From positions 3,658,001-3,722,000 of the forward strand of contig NC_049565.1 in assembly GCF_013368755.1 (NCBI RefSeq): 64,000 nucleotides of DNA, in the 5' to 3' direction. Shown here one piece after another: positions 58,981 to 64,000 of this stretch. The position numbers and the translations under genes are program-made. The notes under the pieces are model-generated. The model searched no databases and had not been told where the DNA came from. It was given only the letters and a program-made list of their open reading frames with translations. Source of the stretch: Talaromyces rugulosus. Lineage: Eukaryota > Ascomycota > Eurotiomycetes > Eurotiales > Trichocomaceae. The stretch's first letter is position 1. Each line of letters begins with the position of its first letter.

Positions 58981-61148
58981 GTGAAAGGAGGTAATCAAGA
59001 TCATCCCTATTCTTAGCGTGAAGAATTGAAGTCCCCTGAGGTGTTCAACGTCTCTTGTGATCTCTACACCTTTGACCCAACAAGATTATTAACAACAATA
59101 TCCATCTTCATCATCCCCCACTGCTTTAGTTCCCAAAAGCGCCACGTCCTGCAGCTGTCCATCGGTGATTGCCGTGAAGGATGCGAACATCCTTCTTTGG
59201 GCGTTTCCATGCTTCTTTTCCTTGGGGATGAATTTTGCAGTGAGCTGTCCCTTGAGTACCGCCAGGCGTGCTCCTGATACGATGCCCTGTTCTGCCTTCA
59301 GGAAATTGATGGTCTTGACTCGAGAAACACCTCGCATTGGTTGTTTATGGAACGGGCGATTTTGAGGTCCCATAGGCCACATATCTGGTCGGGAAGGAGG
59401 CCGTTGTTATTTTTAGCAATAATGTTTTCTGGTCTAGATACTTAAGTTATTTCTAGCTGAGCTGTGCGAGCAACAGGAACATCTCGTGTCGGTCCTGTGC
59501 TACCAGCAGACGACTTAGTGGTTGCATATCATAGAAATAATCTCAGATGATATTACCGGTTCATCCTGCAATACTTGCTTCTTTTCGAATTTGAACCCAA
59601 CTCCTCGAGCAAATCTTTCGTCTCTTCCGACGTCTTCAGCTTCCTGGCTTCTGGTACCTCTCTGGTAAAGTCTTTTGAAAAGCCTTCAAGCTACTAGTAG
59701 ATGACTTTCACACAGTTAGCATTGACTCTTGAAATAGATTTAACAAGGAGAGAAAAATACTCACGAGAGGGCTTTGGACGAGTTCGAAGCAGAAGCCAGC
59801 TTGTCCCACTTGACCGCTTTGGTTGCAGTCAATCCTTTTTAGGAACCAGATTTCATTAAGCCACACGTACACCCCAAGTCATCCATGTAGCGCCCGAGTT
59901 GGCCTGTATAAGGTAAATACGTGTCAGTTATGTTTTCAAGTCTACTAGAGAAAGAAGCATTACTAAATTTCTCGGCTAGAAATTCTTCCTGGGCTTACCA
60001 CTCTTTTTTCTTTCACATCCACGGAGTTTTGAGCTCGCCGCGACGCAAATGGCTCGGTCAGCCATTCTGAGAATGATCAAACCCGGCTTCCTATCTCCAG
60101 GCAAAGAGCCTTCTCTGGGAACTCCAGACAGGAAGCCCCGGACGGTCACCTATATACCGACTTTGTGGAATACTCGGTTCACAACATGGCTATCGGAGTC
60201 GATGAACACAGTTTCGATGCCAGTATAGTTGACGGTGGCGCCATACATCACTTGTCGGACTGCCTGGAATGACCTGGTGGTTTTCCCAGTTGTGCTGAAT
60301 CCTAGATGGAGGCCTCGACTTCAGAGGGAAACTGGGACCAGGGTTGAACCTGAGCCTGGGTAAAGGCGAATTTGGAATTACTGGGCTATAGAGCCCTGAA
60401 CCCTCTCCGTGTGTTAAGGCCCGGTAAGCGTGACTAAATGAGGATTCTATCCTCTTGGCTTAGTTGAGAAGCCATTATTGTTGTTAGATATAAGGTTTGA
60501 CCAATGTAAATGGTTTTGTGGTTGGTGATTAACATTCTGAGAGTTGTTAAAATATTGATGGTTTTTCCAGGAGAGAAAGAATTTGTGGGATTGTGGGAGA
60601 GAAATTTTCTTTATAAGGAGGTAAGCGGTGCTAGAAGAGGATGCCGGTATACTTGGACGGTCTTCAGGAGCTGCTCTTGCGGACCGCCCCAGAGAAAGAA
60701 ATTCTAGACTCCTAATTAGCGCTTTTCTGTTGTTTATTATTTCACCTATAGTCGACGATTTTTATTTTACTCGACAAAACATATGCTACGTAATGATCCC
60801 CTGTTGGTGCCTGAAAAGGCAACTGCTTACCACAATAGGAAGGCTGCTGGTCGCCGGTGCCTGGAGTTTAAATTGAACGTAGCTCACAACTCATGTTTAT
60901 TTTCTATCTTGCACTTTCTATAAACTCTCTCCACAAACGTCATTTACATTTTACAATGGGGCGCCGGGCTTTCGACTGGAAGGGGGTTATTTTCAAATCG
61001 CATGGCATTTAAGGCAGGGATTGGAAAATCAAAGTTGATCGGCAGCTCACAGAGGCAGAAAACCTCTGTCAAGCTCGTCACCATGTTATCGCGCTCGCTC
61101 ACGACCAGATCAGCAATACCCCTGTGATGCTCAAAATCAGTTACGAGT
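58981..61148. other. Decayed island with possible gene and repeat remnants
   Basis: About 2.2 kb. An ORF on the minus strand at 59089-59382 starts with ATG (MWPMGPQNRPFHKQ) but lacks any known family. Farther along, the minus strand shows scattered protein-like pieces with stops (for example YTGIETVFIDSDSHVVNRVF around 60.2 kb). At 60412 a TGTTAAGG start with a TAACA at 60530-60534 could bound a small LTR remnant, but without a matching partner this is weak. Confidence 0.35.
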
Positions 61149-61501
61149 ATGTCCAATAACTCCAACTCAACAGACCTTGGCTGGCAACTAACTTGGGCCA
61201 GTTTGGACCTAAAAGGATCTGGTCTTAGATATGAGGCAATTGAGAAAGCAAAGGACCGGAATGAACAGTGTTACTTCATCGAAATTGATTTGGTCGAACT
61301 CGTTCACAACATCGGTCATGCACCTGAGCTGTTGGGCTGGTTCACGAACCGATAAATACCAGGCATGCCGTACCCAGGTGGAGAATAGACGTTTATTTTA
61401 TGACTCGCCTCCCTGGTGCACGCTTGGATAAAATTTATGAAAATCTGGAAGATGAACACCTCCGGATCATCAGAACACAGCTTGCTAGGATTCTCGAGTA
61501 A
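61149..61501 (+). pseudogene. Fragment of a fungal hypothetical protein, broken by stops
   Basis: From the ATG at 61149 the frame reads DLGWQLTWASLDLKGSGLRY, QCYFIEIDLVELVHNIGHAP and LLGWFTNR, then stops at 61353. Coherent sequence resumes in a shifted frame with PGARLDKIYENLEDEHLRII and TQLARILE to a TAA at 61499-61501. Intervening stops and shifts mean the gene is not functional. The full-length family is unnamed to me. Confidence 0.45.
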
Positions 61502-62431
61502 GGAGAGATGGTTCAAACATGCTACCGTTTACTGAACTAATGAGTACATTATTTAGGCATATGAGGCTTCATGGGCGGGTTCTTTACGGACAGCACCCAG
61601 ACTTCCTAGCTTACGATAAGAAAAAAAAGAAACTGTTCGCCTTCGCTAAAAATTTTAACAGTTACTGTAAACCCTGCTAACGTATCTCAGCTACATGTGG
61701 GATTTTACGTTTTACAAACGTATTATGGGGAAAAAACAAAACGGTTCCCATAACCGAAAACGACGACTGGATACTGGCTTTTAATATCTGGCCGGAAGAA
61801 ATGTTGGATGAGGACGATGATGACAATAACTCTTCCACCCCACCACCACTAAGTTATAGTGTGGAAAATATACATGTACAAAATGCCGATCTACTTGTCC
61901 AGGAAATGTCACACCTGTGGGCTTGTTATGAGGAGGATACAAACTTCTGAAAAGGATGACTGAACCCGTCGTTGATTAGTGGCCTTACGATGGCAAAAAT
62001 AGCTTGCTCTCCAAAGTAGCAGACCTCTAGATAGAACCTTTAATATCATGTCTGATTTTCTGTTTTCAATATTTCCCAAAGTATGACAAGTATATTTGTT
62101 CGCATGTTGCATGCCTATCAGGCAGACATGTACGTACCAAGTACATACGTCTATATAGTATGACGTCATATTCAACATCACGTGATATTATTAAAGTTCA
62201 CGCTAATACCCCAGGTTTGATCGTGTGACTTGATTGGCCTTGACTCTTGATCTCCTCGACATCACCAGATCCAACCTGCCTTGTACAGTACACCCTGTTG
62301 CAAACCATCGGGCTCTACACAACCCAAACATGCGTAGAGCTCACGGCATTTTTGTTTTGGAAAAAAGAAGGCAAAGGCACCAGCGTCTATCCTGAAACCG
62401 AAACCCAACCAACGACGACGAGACGGTGATC
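61502..62431. other. Intergenic interval upstream of the lipase, with CRE-like and TCACGTGA sites
   Basis: About 930 bp. Protein-like remnants (for example HGRVLYGQHPDFLAYDKKKK near 61.57 kb) suggest the decay continues to ~61.9 kb. The promoter part carries TGACGTCA at 62161-62168 and TCACGTGA at 62178-62185, some 250 bp before the lipase start. Confidence 0.45.
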
Positions 62432-63645
62432 ATGAAACTCAACAACCGCGTCTTTCTTGTGGCGGTGGCCGGTTTACTCGCTACTCTGGGCCAGGCACTC
62501 GTTATCACAGATGGTGATGGAGCCAGTCCCAGCGACGGAAGAGGCGTATCTGCGGAATTATTCTCAGACCTCGAAGAACTCGCGCGTTTAGTGGATATTT
62601 CATACTGTGTTGGATCCACTGGAGTGTACAATCCGTTCAAATGCCTTAGCCACTGCGACGAGTTTGAAGGGTTCAAGCTGGTCACGGTGAGTTTGTGTAT
62701 ATTTATTTTTGTTTGGAGTACTACCGTACTGACTAATATTTTTTTTTTTTTTTTTTTGGCTAGACCTGGAACACAGGCCCGCTGCTCTCAGACTCATGCG
62801 GCTATATCGCCCTTTCGCATCCACCATATGCGAAACGCATCATTGTCGCGTTTCGAGGTACATATTCTTTGGCGAACACCATTGTAGATCTCTCAACCGT
62901 GCCGCAAGAGTACGTCCCATATCCAGCCGACGGCGACGACGACGAGATTTTCACGGCGTCCGACAACACTAAAAAATGCGACAACTGCACCGTGCACTCC
63001 GGCTTCTGGTCCTCATGGAAAAACTCCCGCAGCACCATCTTACCTGCTATCCTACTCGCAAAGCAAGAAAATCCAGACTATCAAGTCGTCCTGGTCGGAC
63101 ACTCTCTCGGCGGTGCGGTGGCGGCGCTGGCAGGTCTCGAGTTGAGTCTGCGCGGGTTGGATCCGCAGGTGACGACGTTTGGGGAACCGAAAGTTGGAAA
63201 TGGCGAGTTTGCGGAATTTATCAACGCGGCTTTTCGCCTTGACCTATCTACTACGAGTTCAGATAGGTATCGCAGAGTCACGCATGTCAATGATCCGGTA
63301 CCACTGCTTCCCCTGAAAGAATGGGGATATGCTAGCCACGCCGGCGAAATCTACATCTCCAAACTCAGCCTTCCGCCATCAATAACAGATTTGGAAGTGT
63401 GCGAGGGCAACGAGGACGAGCGATGCCTTGCCGGTGTCGAGACGGCGGATTCGCTCGAACACATGACTACTCAGACATCATCCGCGATGATACAAATACA
63501 GCAGAATGCCAATGAAATGCAGATGCAGCTGTCTCTAATTCCAGCCAAGTATCGACTGTGGGAGTTGTTTTTTTCGCATCGGGATTATTTCTGGAGAATC
63601 GGGCTGTGTGTGCCGGGCGGGGATCCGGGGTCGTGGAGATGGTAG
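62432..63645 (+). CDS. Secreted class 3 lipase / feruloyl esterase-like hydrolase
   Basis: Two exons, 62432-62686 and 62764-63645, with a 77-bp intron (GTGAGT, long T run, TAG), phase 0; 378 aa. Residues 1-~22 form a signal peptide (MKLNNRVFLVAVAGLLATLG). The fold markers are RIIVAFRGTYSLANTI (oxyanion segment), the nucleophile elbow VVLVGHSLGGAVAALAG with Ser199, and likely Asp262 (HVNDPVPLLP) and His277 (SHAGEIY). This is the Lipase_3 family that hydrolyses triacylglycerols, or ferulate esters in close relatives. The substrate is not decided by sequence. A GTG codon two residues upstream is in frame but the ATG is preferred. Confidence 0.9.
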
Positions 63646-63873
63646 GACTGCTTTTTCACATATTGTTATGAATGAATGATTGATACCTTGTCGCTTGGTT
63701 ACTTTTTATACTCATGTAAATACAAATCGTTAAATCGATTATTAGTATATTCGAAACTATCATATGTATGCTGATCCAAAAAGATGCTACACTACTACTA
63801 GGCTCAAACAGACACAAACAATATTTGCAATTGGAAGGAGAGAAAAAAAAGGAAAAAGAAAAGGAAAGGAAAA

Positions 63874-64000
63874 CTATCGGCCAAATTCCAAATTCGGCAC
63901 AATCACCGGCCCATACTTGACCACATTTCCATACGCGCCTTCACCCTGGACCATAAAGTCGGCCGCCAGACTGAGCTTCCCAGCGCCCCGCTGCATATCC
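63874..64000 (-). CDS. C-terminal end of a gene running off the window, unknown function
   Basis: The minus strand is open from the window edge to a TAG at 63876-63874 and encodes about 41 residues ending DFMVQGEGAYGNVVKYGPVI, then VPNLEFGR. The composition is protein-like and GC-richer than the flank, and a purine-rich 3' flank follows. I do not recognise the family from so short a piece. Confidence 0.5.
   Translation of the reverse strand, partial: DMQRGAGKLSLAADFMVQGEGAYGNVVKYGPVIVPNLEFGR

Overview
The window is nuclear DNA of a filamentous ascomycete, most likely a eurotiomycete (Aspergillus/Penicillium/Talaromyces type). The grounds are dense intron-containing genes with short introns (about 47-104 bp, GT-AG, often with CTAAC/CTGAC-like branch sites), proteins of typical ascomycete form (chitin-pathway gfaA, Atg10, Mdm31, Bem3-type RhoGAP, Zn2Cys6 regulator) and AT-rich decayed islands between conserved genes. 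The species cannot be told from sequence alone. Most genes are spliced; exon borders given here were built by hand from splice sites and reading-frame phase.

Layout. 0-5 kb is a decayed, repeat-rich edge: the 3' end of a Ty3/gypsy chromodomain retrotransposon with its LTR (1-859), a zinc-binding ORF cut by that LTR, a 377-bp inverted-repeat (MITE-like) element, and a frameshifted conserved fungal gene (2.1-4.0 kb). 5.3-11.3 kb is accessory: a secreted PAF-acetylhydrolase-like enzyme, a Zn2Cys6 regulator, an isochorismatase-family hydrolase broken by one in-frame stop, and an MFS exporter. 12-31 kb is conserved housekeeping: SET1 (H3K4 methyltransferase), TRM112, a Rad60/Esc2-like SUMO-like protein, LSM6, MRI1, an 83-aa unnamed gene, gfaA, lumazine synthase, proteasome alpha-3, an unnamed zinc-ribbon protein and IDH1. 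31-34.4 kb is an AT-rich block with one possible small gene. 34.4-50.3 kb is conserved again: BUD23, SVP26, a BEM3-type RhoGAP, MDM31, PNO1, proteasome beta-6, an HCNGP-domain protein, proteasome beta-7 and an FAH-family hydrolase. 50-58.4 kb holds a 698-aa disordered protein with a myristoylation-type N-terminus, ATG10, U2 snRNP B'' and the Arp2/3 subunit ARC40. 58.4-62.4 kb is a second decayed island, followed by a secreted class 3 lipase and the C-terminus of a gene that leaves the window.

Functional links: TRM112 is the obligate partner of BUD23, and PNO1 acts in the same small-subunit maturation pathway. Three 20S proteasome subunits lie within 22 kb. The regulator, hydrolase and MFS exporter at 7-11 kb look like a small detoxification or catabolic cluster whose enzyme is now broken. 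No clearly new multi-gene system is evident. The most useful new items are small, heavily spliced genes that a plain ORF scan misses: the 83-aa gene overlapping MRI1, the 226-aa zinc-ribbon gene, the 142-aa gene in the AT-rich block, and ATG10.
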